Assembly: GCA_029938635.1 (NCBI GenBank)
Contig: JAOZUQ010000028.1
Span: forward strand, 1 to 33,713
Reading direction: 5' to 3'
Source of the DNA: Candidatus Aminicenantota bacterium
Lineage (GTDB): Bacteria; Acidobacteriota; Aminicenantia; UBA2199
Length of the DNA: 33,713 nucleotides
The notes beneath the pieces are model-generated. The model was not told the DNA's origin. It searched no databases and was given only the letters and a program-made list of their open reading frames with translations. The position numbers and the translations under genes are program-made. Below, one piece after another: positions 6,926 through 15,687 of this stretch; positions within the stretch are counted from its first letter, which is position 1; each line of letters starts with the position of its first letter.

Positions 6926-9900
6926 TCAATTCTCCTTATTATCACTAAACCATTTATAGAGAACGGGGATAAGTATCAATGTAAGAAATGTTGATGAGAT
7001 AAGCCCGTTCACAACAACCACTGCCAGAGGACGTTGTACCTCCGCGCCGATCCCCTGAGAAAGGAGAAGAGGGATAAGTCCGAGAACGGTTGTTAATGCA
7101 GTCATAAGCACCGGCCTCAGCCTTACAATACCGCCACGTATAACTGCTTCATCCGGATCCATCCCTTCCCTGATCAATCTGTTAATATATGATACAAGAA
7201 CTACTCCATTCTGAACTGCTATGCCGAACAATGCGATAAAACCGATCGATGCAGGGACAGATAGGTATTCCCTGAAAATTAAAAGCCCGAATATACCTCC
7301 TATCAGACCCAGAGGAATATTCAGAATAATTAACAGAGCATTTTTTAGCGATCCAAACGTCAGGTAAAGAAGAAAAAAGATCAGTATAATTGCTATCGGT
7401 ACAATGATCTTAAGCTTCGCCATCGCCCTCTCCTGATTTTCAAACTGCCCACCGATTTCGACGTAATATCCCGGCGGGAACTCAATACTATCCCTGATGA
7501 TACTTTTTATATCAGAGACCACTCCTCCAAGATCCCGACCCCGTATGTTAGCCTGGATGACCCACCTTCTCATATTTTTTTCTCTGTTGATCTGAATCGG
7601 GCCTGTTTTATTTTTCACCTCTGCCAGTTGCGAAAGCTTTAAAAGTTCCCCATTGCCCCCTTTGATGATAAGGTTCTTTATTGATTCCGGATCTTTTCTA
7701 AACTGCTCTTTATACCTTAAATTTATATCAAATCTTCTGGTATTCAAGTATACCTGGTCGATCGGCTCTCCACCGATCGCTATCTCCAATTTTTCCAGAA
7801 GTTCTGAGACATTCACTCCATATCTGGAACAAGCCGATCTGTCCACTATCACCTGAAGTTGAGGCTGCCCGAAACTTTGTTCAACAGAGAGATCAACAAG
7901 GCCTTCAACTTTATCTATTTTATTTTTAATTTCTGTCGCTTTCTCCTTAAGAACCTCCAACTCCTCCCCGAACACTTTAATTGCTAATTCTGTTTTTGTC
8001 CCCGATAAAAGCTCATCAAAAGCATTCTGGATCGGTTGTGAAAAATTAAGCTGGATTCCGGGGAATTTCGAGAGTTCCGCCTCCATAGATTCAATCAGTA
8101 AAGCTTTATCTTTGAACCCTGTCCATTCATTTCTGGGGAAAAGTTCAATATGGACCTCTGCATAATTGACCGGATGGGGATGAGATCCTGTTTCCGGCCT
8201 TCCGATCCTTGATATTGTCTGCTTTACCTCTTTATATTTTGTAAGCTGCTTCTCTACTTTCATGATCGTTTCCGTAGCCTTCTCAAGGGAAATAGAAGGA
8301 GCCATGGATACTCCGATCAGGATTGAACCCTCTTCAAGTGTAGGGATGAACTCTGTTCCCAGATGAGGGATGAGAAGAATACTGATCAAAAAACTGATCG
8401 AGATAAACGAAATAACGGTCTTTTTGAATTTCATGGCGATTAACAGAGTCGATTCATAAAGTGATCTTACAGCTTTAAAAAGAAAAAACTCCCGGCCTTT
8501 CCCCGGCTTAAGCAGATATGTGGAAAGTGCCGGTGCCATGATCAGTGCTGCTGCTATTGAGCCGATCAATGCAAAAGAAATTGTGAAAGCAAGTGGTGAG
8601 AACATTTTCCCCTCAACTCCCTGTAGAGTAAAAATAGGGAGGAAAACTATGATCACTATTGCTATCGAAAATACTATCGGCCTACCCACTCCTCTCGCTG
8701 CCTCCCCTATCAGTTTTATCCTGTTTTTATCTCTGTTTGCCGGATCTGATAATATCCTGAAGATATTTTCAACCATAACTATTGCCCCGTCCCCGAGCAT
8801 CCCGATCCCGATCGCAATACCACCAAGAGACATAAGATTTGCAGATAAGCCTGTGAATCCCATAAAGATCACAGATATAAACGCGCAAAAAGGCAAAGCC
8901 AGTAAAACAATTAAAGCACTCCTAATATTTCCCAGAAATACCATTAAAACAACAAGAACAAGTATAACTCCTAGAAGGAGGGCATTCTTGACAGTTCCGG
9001 TCGCTTTTTTTATCAGTTCTGCCTGTTCATAGTAAGGAATAAGATTTACTCCTTTTGGAAGAACTTTTTGAACTTCAGGAATTTTTTTATATAACCTCTC
9101 AATTACTTCAGAAGTGTTCTCTCCGAATAATTGATAAACGATCCCTGATACAACTTCTTCTTCTCCATTTCTGGTAACAACACCTCTTCTGATCTCATTC
9201 CCATATTTTACTTCTGCAATTTCCGATATTTTTAAAGGAGTTCCATTAATAGTCTTTAAGTGAATATTTCCTATGTCTTCCAGACTCTGCACAAGCCCGA
9301 TTCCGCGGACAAGATATTCTTCAGAATTTATCACCAGGAATTGAGCTCCGACATTCCGGTTATTCCCTTTTACAGCGGAAATCACATCCTCCAGATCCAG
9401 TTTGTATTTCAACAACGCATAAGGATCTAAATTGATCTGATATTGAAGTACATGTCCACCGATAGATAGTATATCTGTGACTCCGGGTACAGACTGCAGA
9501 TGAAATTTTATCAACCAGTCATTAATCTCCCTTAAATAAGTATTCTTGTCTTTACCTCCTGTATCAACGTTGTCATCAATTGTCAGATAATAGATAAATA
9601 TCTGCCCGAGTCCGGTTGATATCGGCCCCAAAGAAGGGGCTTCATCCATCTCCGGGAGAGAAGCCGTGACACTTTGCAGCCTTTCACTAACGATCTGCCT
9701 TGCGAAATAAATATCAACACTATCCTTGAAATAGACATAGATCACAGCCATTCCAAAAGCAGATGTTGACTTAACCAGAGTAACATCAGGCAGGCCGTTC
9801 ATTGCTGATTCTATCGGAAAAGTTATCAGCCTCTCTATCTCTTCAGGTGCCATCCCATGTGCTTCGGCAAATACCGGAACCATAATCGGAGATATATCAG

Positions 9901-10018
9901 GAAATGCATCAACCGGTAATTCCTTATACTGAAATATCCCTCCAATAAAAACACCAACTATTAAAATTAATATGATCAGTCTGTGCTTTATAGAAATATC
10001 AATTAGCCTGTTAATCAT
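6926..10018 (-). CDS. heavy-metal efflux RND permease (CusA/CzcA family)
   Basis: This 1030-aa inner-membrane proton antiporter is the pump of a tripartite heavy-metal exporter. Family features are clear: an N-terminal helix followed by the LPVDAFPDISP motif, two large periplasmic loops, and the C-terminal LRPVLMTALTTVLGLIPLL signature. In helix 4 the motif is GGIAIGIGMLGDGAIVMVEN: Asp410 and Glu417 are kept, but the first Asp of the CzcA-type DFG motif is Gly404. That is the CusA-like arrangement. The porter-domain segment FDELLSGTK has Glu where CusA has its first copper-binding Met. The metal therefore cannot be assigned. It lies 12 bp after the adaptor gene, with an AGAGG ribosome-binding site, and is the last gene of the operon. 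Confidence 0.9.
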   Translation of the reverse strand: MINRLIDISIKHRLIILILIVGVFIGGIFQYKELPVDAFPDISPIMVPVFAEAHGMAPEEIERLITFPIESAMNGLPDVTLVKSTSAFGMAVIYVYFKDSVDIYFARQIVSERLQSVTASLPEMDEAPSLGPISTGLGQIFIYYLTIDDNVDTGGKDKNTYLREINDWLIKFHLQSVPGVTDILSIGGHVLQYQINLDPYALLKYKLDLEDVISAVKGNNRNVGAQFLVINSEEYLVRGIGLVQSLEDIGNIHLKTINGTPLKISEIAEVKYGNEIRRGVVTRNGEEEVVSGIVYQLFGENTSEVIERLYKKIPEVQKVLPKGVNLIPYYEQAELIKKATGTVKNALLLGVILVLVVLMVFLGNIRSALIVLLALPFCAFISVIFMGFTGLSANLMSLGGIAIGIGMLGDGAIVMVENIFRILSDPANRDKNRIKLIGEAARGVGRPIVFSIAIVIIVFLPIFTLQGVEGKMFSPLAFTISFALIGSIAAALIMAPALSTYLLKPGKGREFFLFKAVRSLYESTLLIAMKFKKTVISFISISFLISILLIPHLGTEFIPTLEEGSILIGVSMAPSISLEKATETIMKVEKQLTKYKEVKQTISRIGRPETGSHPHPVNYAEVHIELFPRNEWTGFKDKALLIESMEAELSKFPGIQLNFSQPIQNAFDELLSGTKTELAIKVFGEELEVLKEKATEIKNKIDKVEGLVDLSVEQSFGQPQLQVIVDRSACSRYGVNVSELLEKLEIAIGGEPIDQVYLNTRRFDINLRYKEQFRKDPESIKNLIIKGGNGELLKLSQLAEVKNKTGPIQINREKNMRRWVIQANIRGRDLGGVVSDIKSIIRDSIEFPPGYYVEIGGQFENQERAMAKLKIIVPIAIILIFFLLYLTFGSLKNALLIILNIPLGLIGGIFGLLIFREYLSVPASIGFIALFGIAVQNGVVLVSYINRLIREGMDPDEAVIRGGIVRLRPVLMTALTTVLGLIPLLLSQGIGAEVQRPLAVVVVNGLISSTFLTLILIPVLYKWFSDNKEN

Positions 10019-10030
10019 TTTTACCTCTGA

Positions 10031-11011
10031 TCAATGGCCGTGTCCGGCGTGGCCATCCATTGTGCTGGTGATAATCCTGGCCTTTATTTCAAAAGATCCT
10101 TTTCTGACATATTTGTCACCGGACTTAAGACCACTTATTATCTCTGTGAAAATCCCGTTCTTTCGCCCAGTGACAATATGAACTATATGAAACTCATTTT
10201 CCTCCTCAGGTACAAACAGGACAGGCTCATCATCTAAGAACTGGATCGCCTCTGAATAAATAACAGGAACTTCAGCAATAGATATCACCTTGATCTCACC
10301 CCTGACAAATCCTCCGGGGAGCCAATTTTTCTCCCCGTTTTTCAACAAAGCTCTGACTCTCATATTCCTTGTTTCCCTGTCTACTATCGGGATAATGGAT
10401 ATTACCTTGCAGGTTGTTGATCTTTCTCCGTCAATTGAGAACAATTTCACATCCATGCCTTTATTAAAATTTCTAATACTATCAGGGAAAACATTCAAAT
10501 GTACCCAGAGGATTGACAGGTCAGCTATCTCAAGGATCACATGCCCATCTCCTGCAAATTCGCCCGGTGCAATATCCCTTTTGGTAACCATTCCTGAAAG
10601 TTCGGAAATTATATTGTAGTTTGTTAAACTTTCATTACTCTGGATCTTTGCAAGAATTTCACCTTTTTTGACTGAATCGCCTTCCCTTTTGTATATTCTT
10701 TTCACAATTCCCGGGAACCTGGGTATTACCCTGATATACCTCTCTTCATTGAAACATACCTCGCCGGGGAAAACCTCTTTTTTATCTATCTTCGCCAAAG
10801 CTACTTGTTCTATAGTTATCCCTGCAAGTTTTATTGCCTCTTTTGAGAGGGCAACATGCTCCTCTTCACCTTCATTTTCATCTTCATGATTACTGACAAT
10901 ACTCTGTTCTTTAGCCTCAATTTCTTCATTTGTTGAACAATTTATAATCACAAACACAAAAATTCCGATCAAAAGTATAATAATTGCATTATTTTTTATA
11001 TTATTTCTCAT
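10031..11011 (-). CDS. RND efflux periplasmic adaptor (CusB/CzcB-type membrane fusion protein)
   Basis: This 326-aa adaptor links the RND pump to the outer-membrane channel. It has an N-terminal hydrophobic segment ending IINC (Cys25), a possible lipobox although Asn before Cys is unusual. An acidic and His-containing stretch (HEDENEGEEEH) follows. The barrel-sandwich (lipoyl-like) halves are visible around GIVKRIYKREGDSVKKGEIL and the later GMVTKRDIAPGEF. The C-terminus DGHAGHGH is a likely metal-binding tail. I chose the ATG at 11011 because GGAG is 5 bases upstream; a GTG two codons earlier is too close to it. The gene overlaps the TolC-like gene by 11 bases, indicating translational coupling. 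Confidence 0.87.
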   Translation of the reverse strand: MRNNIKNNAIIILLIGIFVFVIINCSTNEEIEAKEQSIVSNHEDENEGEEEHVALSKEAIKLAGITIEQVALAKIDKKEVFPGEVCFNEERYIRVIPRFPGIVKRIYKREGDSVKKGEILAKIQSNESLTNYNIISELSGMVTKRDIAPGEFAGDGHVILEIADLSILWVHLNVFPDSIRNFNKGMDVKLFSIDGERSTTCKVISIIPIVDRETRNMRVRALLKNGEKNWLPGGFVRGEIKVISIAEVPVIYSEAIQFLDDEPVLFVPEEENEFHIVHIVTGRKNGIFTEIISGLKSGDKYVRKGSFEIKARIITSTMDGHAGHGH

Positions 11012-12290
11012 TTTCACTCCTATTAATCGTTATACTCAGTATTCTACCGTTCAGCCTTTCAATTTCAGCCAATTCTATCCTCCGGTCACGGATACTTTGA
11101 ATGTATTCTTCATTGATCTCATAAACAGAATCATAAACATCAATAACATCAAGATAATCAGATCTGCCCATAGCATAAGCTTCCGATATTATTTTAAATG
11201 TTTTCTCTGATTCAGGGATAATCTCATTTTTATAAATTTTAGTATTTCCCAACTCTGTTTTTAAAGTTCTGAATTTTGCTGTAAGTTCAGACCGTATTCT
11301 CAATACTTCAGCTTTCAACTCTGCAACAGCTTTATCTACAAGATACCCGGCAGTTGACACTCCGCCCTTATTTTTATCAAATAGAGGAACCGGTATGGAT
11401 ATACCTGCAGTAAAAGCAGTTAATCCGATCTCAGAATGGTGTTTGATCCCACCTGATATAGAGATATTCGGGATTTTTATTGCTTTCTCAAGCCTGAGCT
11501 CCTCTTCATGGTGTTGAATCTCTTTCTTCATAATAGCAAGATCAGGATTGAGATCTGATATTTTATTCATTTCTTCATTAATTGTGAATTGTTCCCACTC
11601 TGAGTTTTCCGTAACAACTGATTTGTACGAGAATGAATCTTCACCCCAAAGTGAGGCCAGATATACCCCGGTTGAATAAAACTCCGAAACTGCCGATTTC
11701 AGATCTGTCTTACATCTGAGCAAATATATTTTTATCCTGGATAATTCTAAAGGTGATGTCTTCCCTGCCCTTACTCTTTTATGTATTTGCAACTTAAAGT
11801 TCTCTATCTGACTTATCTGCTTTCTTTTTAAAGCAATTTTTTCCTGAAGAAAATAAAGTTCATAAAACTTCTTTTTTGCCTCCAGTAAAAGATCTGCACC
11901 CTTTTTATTTATCATAAGTTCTGAAATTGTTTTTTCCACTTTCGCTATCCTGACTGAGAGGGATCTCTTGTTTCCGGTTGGGATCTCCTGGCTTAACAAT
12001 GCTGTATACTCAGATCGTCCGAATCCGCTGAGTTCCCCGCTCCCTGCAAAATTTTCAAGTTCAAATTCAAATTCCGGATTAGCTAATCTTGATAATTGAT
12101 AAATTTCCCCATCCTTTGATTTGACCTTATATCTCATTGCAGCAAGATCCGGATTACCTCCAAGTACTTTTACTAAAACTGCATTTAAGGTTAAATTATT
12201 ATTAATATTCGGATGGAGAGAAAACGGTATTAGCAGGATCACTAATACAATTGAAGTAACACTAAAAACCTTATAAAATTTCTCAGACAT
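11001..12290 (-). CDS. TolC-family outer membrane efflux protein (CusC/CzcC-like)
   Basis: This 429-aa protein has an N-terminal hydrophobic export segment (about residues 8-27) and two repeated OEP domains rich in long helices and coiled coil, as expected for the trimeric outer-membrane channel. Recognisable stretches include GGNPDLAAMRYKV and LNPDLAIMKKEI, the paired N-terminal helices of each OEP repeat. It is preceded by a strong ribosome-binding site (AGGAGG) and overlaps the adaptor gene, so it forms one operon with the adaptor and pump. A short hairpin lies just upstream. Confidence 0.88.
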   Translation of the reverse strand: MSEKFYKVFSVTSIVLVILLIPFSLHPNINNNLTLNAVLVKVLGGNPDLAAMRYKVKSKDGEIYQLSRLANPEFEFELENFAGSGELSGFGRSEYTALLSQEIPTGNKRSLSVRIAKVEKTISELMINKKGADLLLEAKKKFYELYFLQEKIALKRKQISQIENFKLQIHKRVRAGKTSPLELSRIKIYLLRCKTDLKSAVSEFYSTGVYLASLWGEDSFSYKSVVTENSEWEQFTINEEMNKISDLNPDLAIMKKEIQHHEEELRLEKAIKIPNISISGGIKHHSEIGLTAFTAGISIPVPLFDKNKGGVSTAGYLVDKAVAELKAEVLRIRSELTAKFRTLKTELGNTKIYKNEIIPESEKTFKIISEAYAMGRSDYLDVIDVYDSVYEINEEYIQSIRDRRIELAEIERLNGRILSITINRSENEK

Positions 12291-12320
12291 ATTATCCTCC
12301 TAATTTAATTTTGAATAGTT

Positions 12321-12343
12321 TTTTCCCCGGAATGAGGGGAAAA
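12321..12343. other. intergenic hairpin upstream of the TolC-like gene
   Basis: Two perfect 8-base arms, TTTTCCCC (12321-12328) and GGGGAAAA (12336-12343), flank a 7-base loop. It lies in the 55-bp gap between the 135-aa protein gene and the TolC-like gene. On the minus strand there is no downstream T-run, so it is more likely a processing or attenuation structure than a simple terminator. Confidence 0.35.
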
Positions 12344-12345
12344 TA

Positions 12346-12753
12346 TCAGATCAGGAGGACTACTTTTGCAAAAGTTTTAAACACATGAAGATCCAAAAAT
12401 TTATCTGAGAATCTCCCGGACACAGAGATAAAACTAACCCAGTTTATTCCCGAATTAAAGTAAGCGACGGGATTGATCTTCTCTTTTAAAGAAATTCTTG
12501 AAATTAGAATTGTTATATTCTTGATCTGAATAGGAATATCAATGCAGGTATGACAATCTTCCACTTCATGGATTGAACACGATTGTTCTTCATTGGATAC
12601 TTTTCCACCATGAACTGAGTCGTGATATTCACCGGTAACAATATTTGTATTCCCATTCTCATGACGGCAAAGAACCAGATCAGAATATGAGTTCATACCT
12701 GTAACAAGAACAAATATTATTGCTATTATTCTGATCAATCTCTTGTTTTTCAT
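12346..12753 (-). CDS. small exported Cys/His-rich protein, first gene of the metal efflux operon
   Basis: This 135-aa protein has an N-terminal signal or anchor (about residues 7-22). Its middle is rich in possible metal ligands: Cys29, Cys59, Cys67 and Cys70 (in CHTCIDIP), plus His31, His44, His48, His62 and His68. The C-terminal half has no ligand clusters. I know no named family for it, but unnamed small Cys-containing proteins often precede CusCBA/CzcCBA-type operons. A periplasmic metal-sensing or metal-delivery role is a reasonable inference. It is 55 bp upstream of the TolC-like gene on the same strand. No Shine-Dalgarno site is visible before its ATG. Confidence 0.65.
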   Translation of the reverse strand: MKNKRLIRIIAIIFVLVTGMNSYSDLVLCRHENGNTNIVTGEYHDSVHGGKVSNEEQSCSIHEVEDCHTCIDIPIQIKNITILISRISLKEKINPVAYFNSGINWVSFISVSGRFSDKFLDLHVFKTFAKVVLLI

Positions 12754-12791
12754 GATTTGATTAATTTATATACCACAGAAAAGGTAAAATG

Positions 12792-13784
12792 TTAATCATT
12801 TTTTGTGAACAAAGCCCCGATAAAAGCAAAAACGGAGGATACAGCCCAATAATAAATTATAGTAAATATTAAAGAGATCGTTATGTTCCCTGTGCCAAAC
12901 CCTGCTATACTATTAATTGTAAGCCAGGTTTTATAATTAAAACTCAAGAAGGCGAACTGAACAAAAATTCCGGTTATCACATATATAAAACCAAAAACTA
13001 ATGCATTACGAAATCTATTCCCGCCTGATGATCGTTGAATTATTAATCCGGCTAGCATCAATCCAACGGGGATGCACACTCCTGCTAAAACAAACAAAAA
13101 ATCAATATTAACTGCCTTTGTCCAATATAAATGTAAATGCATGAATGGGAATCCGATTAACAGCCCCTTAAAGGAATTCCATATCCCGGTTAAGCTTAAA
13201 GTTGGCAACCTGATTAAACCAATTAAAAATACAAAACCGATATTAATTGTAAATGCTGTTATCAAGCTGAGAAAGAGTCCATAAGAAAAACCGGGCGAAG
13301 TTCTTTTTATTCCTGCTGAAGATAATTCAGGATTGATCTCTTCTTTTTTTATCTCCAGAGTAAGATTAATTTGCTGTTCCTGATCTTCAGTTTTCGTTGT
13401 CAATTGAGATCTGTGAATAGTTTGATCCGGCCTTTTGAAATCTTCTCCTGTAGAAATTATTGTTCTGGGAACTTCATTAGGGTTTATAAACCTGAAATCA
13501 AATTTATCAAAAGAGAGGATATCTTCAGTACGCAATTTTTGTTTTGTGATCTTCTTTTTATTTACAAATGTACCGTTTGAAGAGTCCAGATCCTCAATTT
13601 CAAAATAGTTCTCTTTCTTTATTATTTTTGCATGTTTACTTGATACGGTCTTTTCTTTTAATACAAGGTCACAATCAAAATGTCTCCCGATCAGAAATTC
13701 ATCTCCTTCAATAGTATAATCAATCCCGTTATAATCACCGTTTATACCTCGAATTTGAACTCTTAATTCAGAAACACTATTCAT
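12792..13784 (-). CDS. FHA-domain protein with C-terminal membrane helices
   Basis: This 330-aa protein has a cytoplasmic FHA domain at about residues 8-105: Gly33-Arg34, VSSKH (47-51, where the usual Arg of SRxH is Ser) and SSNGTFVN (68-75). FHA domains bind phosphothreonine. A polar linker (about 105-165) is followed by at least four hydrophobic segments ending LFTKND. The ATG at 13784 is chosen because AGGTGG lies just upstream; a TTG five codons earlier would sit on that ribosome-binding site. No Ser/Thr kinase or phosphatase is in the window. It is divergent from the secreted protein and second FHA gene, suggesting one functional locus. Confidence 0.8.
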   Translation of the reverse strand: MNSVSELRVQIRGINGDYNGIDYTIEGDEFLIGRHFDCDLVLKEKTVSSKHAKIIKKENYFEIEDLDSSNGTFVNKKKITKQKLRTEDILSFDKFDFRFINPNEVPRTIISTGEDFKRPDQTIHRSQLTTKTEDQEQQINLTLEIKKEEINPELSSAGIKRTSPGFSYGLFLSLITAFTINIGFVFLIGLIRLPTLSLTGIWNSFKGLLIGFPFMHLHLYWTKAVNIDFLFVLAGVCIPVGLMLAGLIIQRSSGGNRFRNALVFGFIYVITGIFVQFAFLSFNYKTWLTINSIAGFGTGNITISLIFTIIYYWAVSSVFAFIGALFTKND

Positions 13785-13968
13785 AGGCCACCTCAACAAT
13801 TAATATCTTTATTTAATGTTAATAAACAAAAAATATAAAATCAAATAACTTTCAATATAGATGATCTTTCATTAAAAGTGCTGCTGACAGTAATAAACTT
13901 TCTTGCAAATAATTTCATTTTCTGTTAATAAAAAAGTTCAATGAAAATAGTTCCCCGGGAGGGATTTA

Positions 13969-15678
13969 GTGATTCTTGCAATATCAAAATTATTTAAATT
14001 GTTTTTGAAAGTATTAATGATTTTTATCTGCTTTTCTCCTGTATTTTCTCAAACAACCATATTGACCATTAAATCTATTGAAGATACAGAAAAAGGATTT
14101 TTAGTGAAGGGAATTGTGATCATGAGTAATTTGAATCCCGGAGGACAAATCGTTGAAAGAGATGATTGTTCAATTTTCGCCGATATAAAAAAGGAGCCGG
14201 ATTCAGTTTACCCTCTTCTTCCTGACTATTATAAGATAATGACTCCGAAGGATGTAGAAACTTCTTTTTTAAAAGGGAAAAGATATCTAACCAGGAAAGA
14301 GTATTACGGAGTAAATATCCATAGTCATCCTATTGTAGGATTCAGTCCCCGTGGCTTTAATATATGGAGAGATTATGGCGGTTTGGGTATCTGGCATAAA
14401 AAAGCACCGACAAGTGTTACTCATGAATTTGAGGGAATAATTCCAAAACAATATGCGGGAAAAACCGTTAGAATAAGAGCCAGCTTAAAGCATCAATGGG
14501 GTGGCCCCTATTCAAACTGGTCGGCTTATTCTTTTCATCATGATATCGGGCATGAAGGTATATTAAAGACCAATAATATTAAGAAACCTGATTCTCATAA
14601 GATATATATCGCCGCCGGACCTTCCGGGAAACCAAATCCCGTTAGCACAGGTGGTTTGGTTCAATGTAAAATTAGCGGCAAAGATACCCGAAATCATAAG
14701 CTATTGTATGAGTGGACGGTAAAACCTCAGGCTGGTACATTCAGTGATCCGACCATTCCGGACCCTGTCTGGACAGCTCCTGAAAATACAATGAAAATAA
14801 CGAGAAAGTATACAATTGCCTGTACAATAACATGTCCGATCGACAGTTCTTTAAAAGCGACAGGCTCATTTGTTCAGGAAGTGTGTCCTGAAATCAAGCC
14901 GGTTAGTATTATTTTAAGAATTTCCGCTGATGGATTTGAGACATTCGAACAAAGATCTAAACCTTTTAAGCCAAGATATCAGAGATTGATACGGGATGGA
15001 TTTGTAATGCCGATTAAAAGAAACTCAGATGAAGCCGGCAAGCTGGGAGCAGATACACAAGTATTTGCTGAATTAATTGTTATGTGTGAAGGCAAAGAGG
15101 TTAGAGCTAAACGGATGTGGACAAAAATGTACTCAGATTATTGGCTGCCGGTCGATCTTAGTGAATTTGCCGGATGCACAAAAAAAGAAAAAACTATACG
15201 AAAGAAGAACATCTGGTTGAAGCCAACTGATTCTTATGATCAAAATAATAAAGATAAGAGTGAACAACAGAAAAACAAGGAAATGTACGATAAATTACTT
15301 AATGAAAAATTTGCAAACAAAAAGGGATTTAAAAGAATCCTGGCATTACTTGGATTATACAAAGCATATCAGAACGACAGGGTTCATATTCTTGCCGGCG
15401 GGAAAGGCACTCCTGCTTTAGATAAATTTTTTAAAAATCTCAGACAGGGCAATGTCGGAGAAATGAAAAATGCTATAAATACAATATGGGAGTTTGGTAA
15501 AAGCCCTTTAACTTTAGGAGGCTCTGATATTGAAGAGATGATCCAGAATACAAATAAAGCGTGTAAAAATTATTTTGGAAAAGGATTTTTAAAAAAGTAT
15601 ATAAAAGGTCCAAATTCAATAAGTGATGCAGGTATTGCAATAAAAAACAAACTGCTCCAATTCGAGAAAATCAAATGA
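13969..15678 (+). CDS. secreted protein with Ig-like region, function unknown
   Basis: This 569-aa protein has a signal peptide (hydrophobic to about residue 25, probable cleavage at FSQ). Residues 26-200 are rich in Trp, Tyr, His and Gly and look like beta-structured surface domains, with NIHSHP and SAYSFHHDIGHEG stretches. About 210-310 resembles an Ig/PKD-like module (YEWTVKPQAGTF, then DPVWTAPEN). Residues about 410-569 are lysine-rich and helical. I recognise no enzyme family. The start is GTG with a strong GGGAGGG ribosome-binding site. The FHA gene follows after 9 bp, so the two are cotranscribed and the proteins may act together at the envelope. Confidence 0.65.
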   Translation: MILAISKLFKLFLKVLMIFICFSPVFSQTTILTIKSIEDTEKGFLVKGIVIMSNLNPGGQIVERDDCSIFADIKKEPDSVYPLLPDYYKIMTPKDVETSFLKGKRYLTRKEYYGVNIHSHPIVGFSPRGFNIWRDYGGLGIWHKKAPTSVTHEFEGIIPKQYAGKTVRIRASLKHQWGGPYSNWSAYSFHHDIGHEGILKTNNIKKPDSHKIYIAAGPSGKPNPVSTGGLVQCKISGKDTRNHKLLYEWTVKPQAGTFSDPTIPDPVWTAPENTMKITRKYTIACTITCPIDSSLKATGSFVQEVCPEIKPVSIILRISADGFETFEQRSKPFKPRYQRLIRDGFVMPIKRNSDEAGKLGADTQVFAELIVMCEGKEVRAKRMWTKMYSDYWLPVDLSEFAGCTKKEKTIRKKNIWLKPTDSYDQNNKDKSEQQKNKEMYDKLLNEKFANKKGFKRILALLGLYKAYQNDRVHILAGGKGTPALDKFFKNLRQGNVGEMKNAINTIWEFGKSPLTLGGSDIEEMIQNTNKACKNYFGKGFLKKYIKGPNSISDAGIAIKNKLLQFEKIK

Positions 15679-15687
15679 GGTAAAATA

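Noticed and set aside
8520..9032. 170-codon plus-strand open frame inside the RND pump gene
   Set aside because: It is fully antisense to a clearly conserved RND permease and has no recognisable protein features; Ile/Pro/Ser-rich composition is a mirror of the membrane-helix codons.
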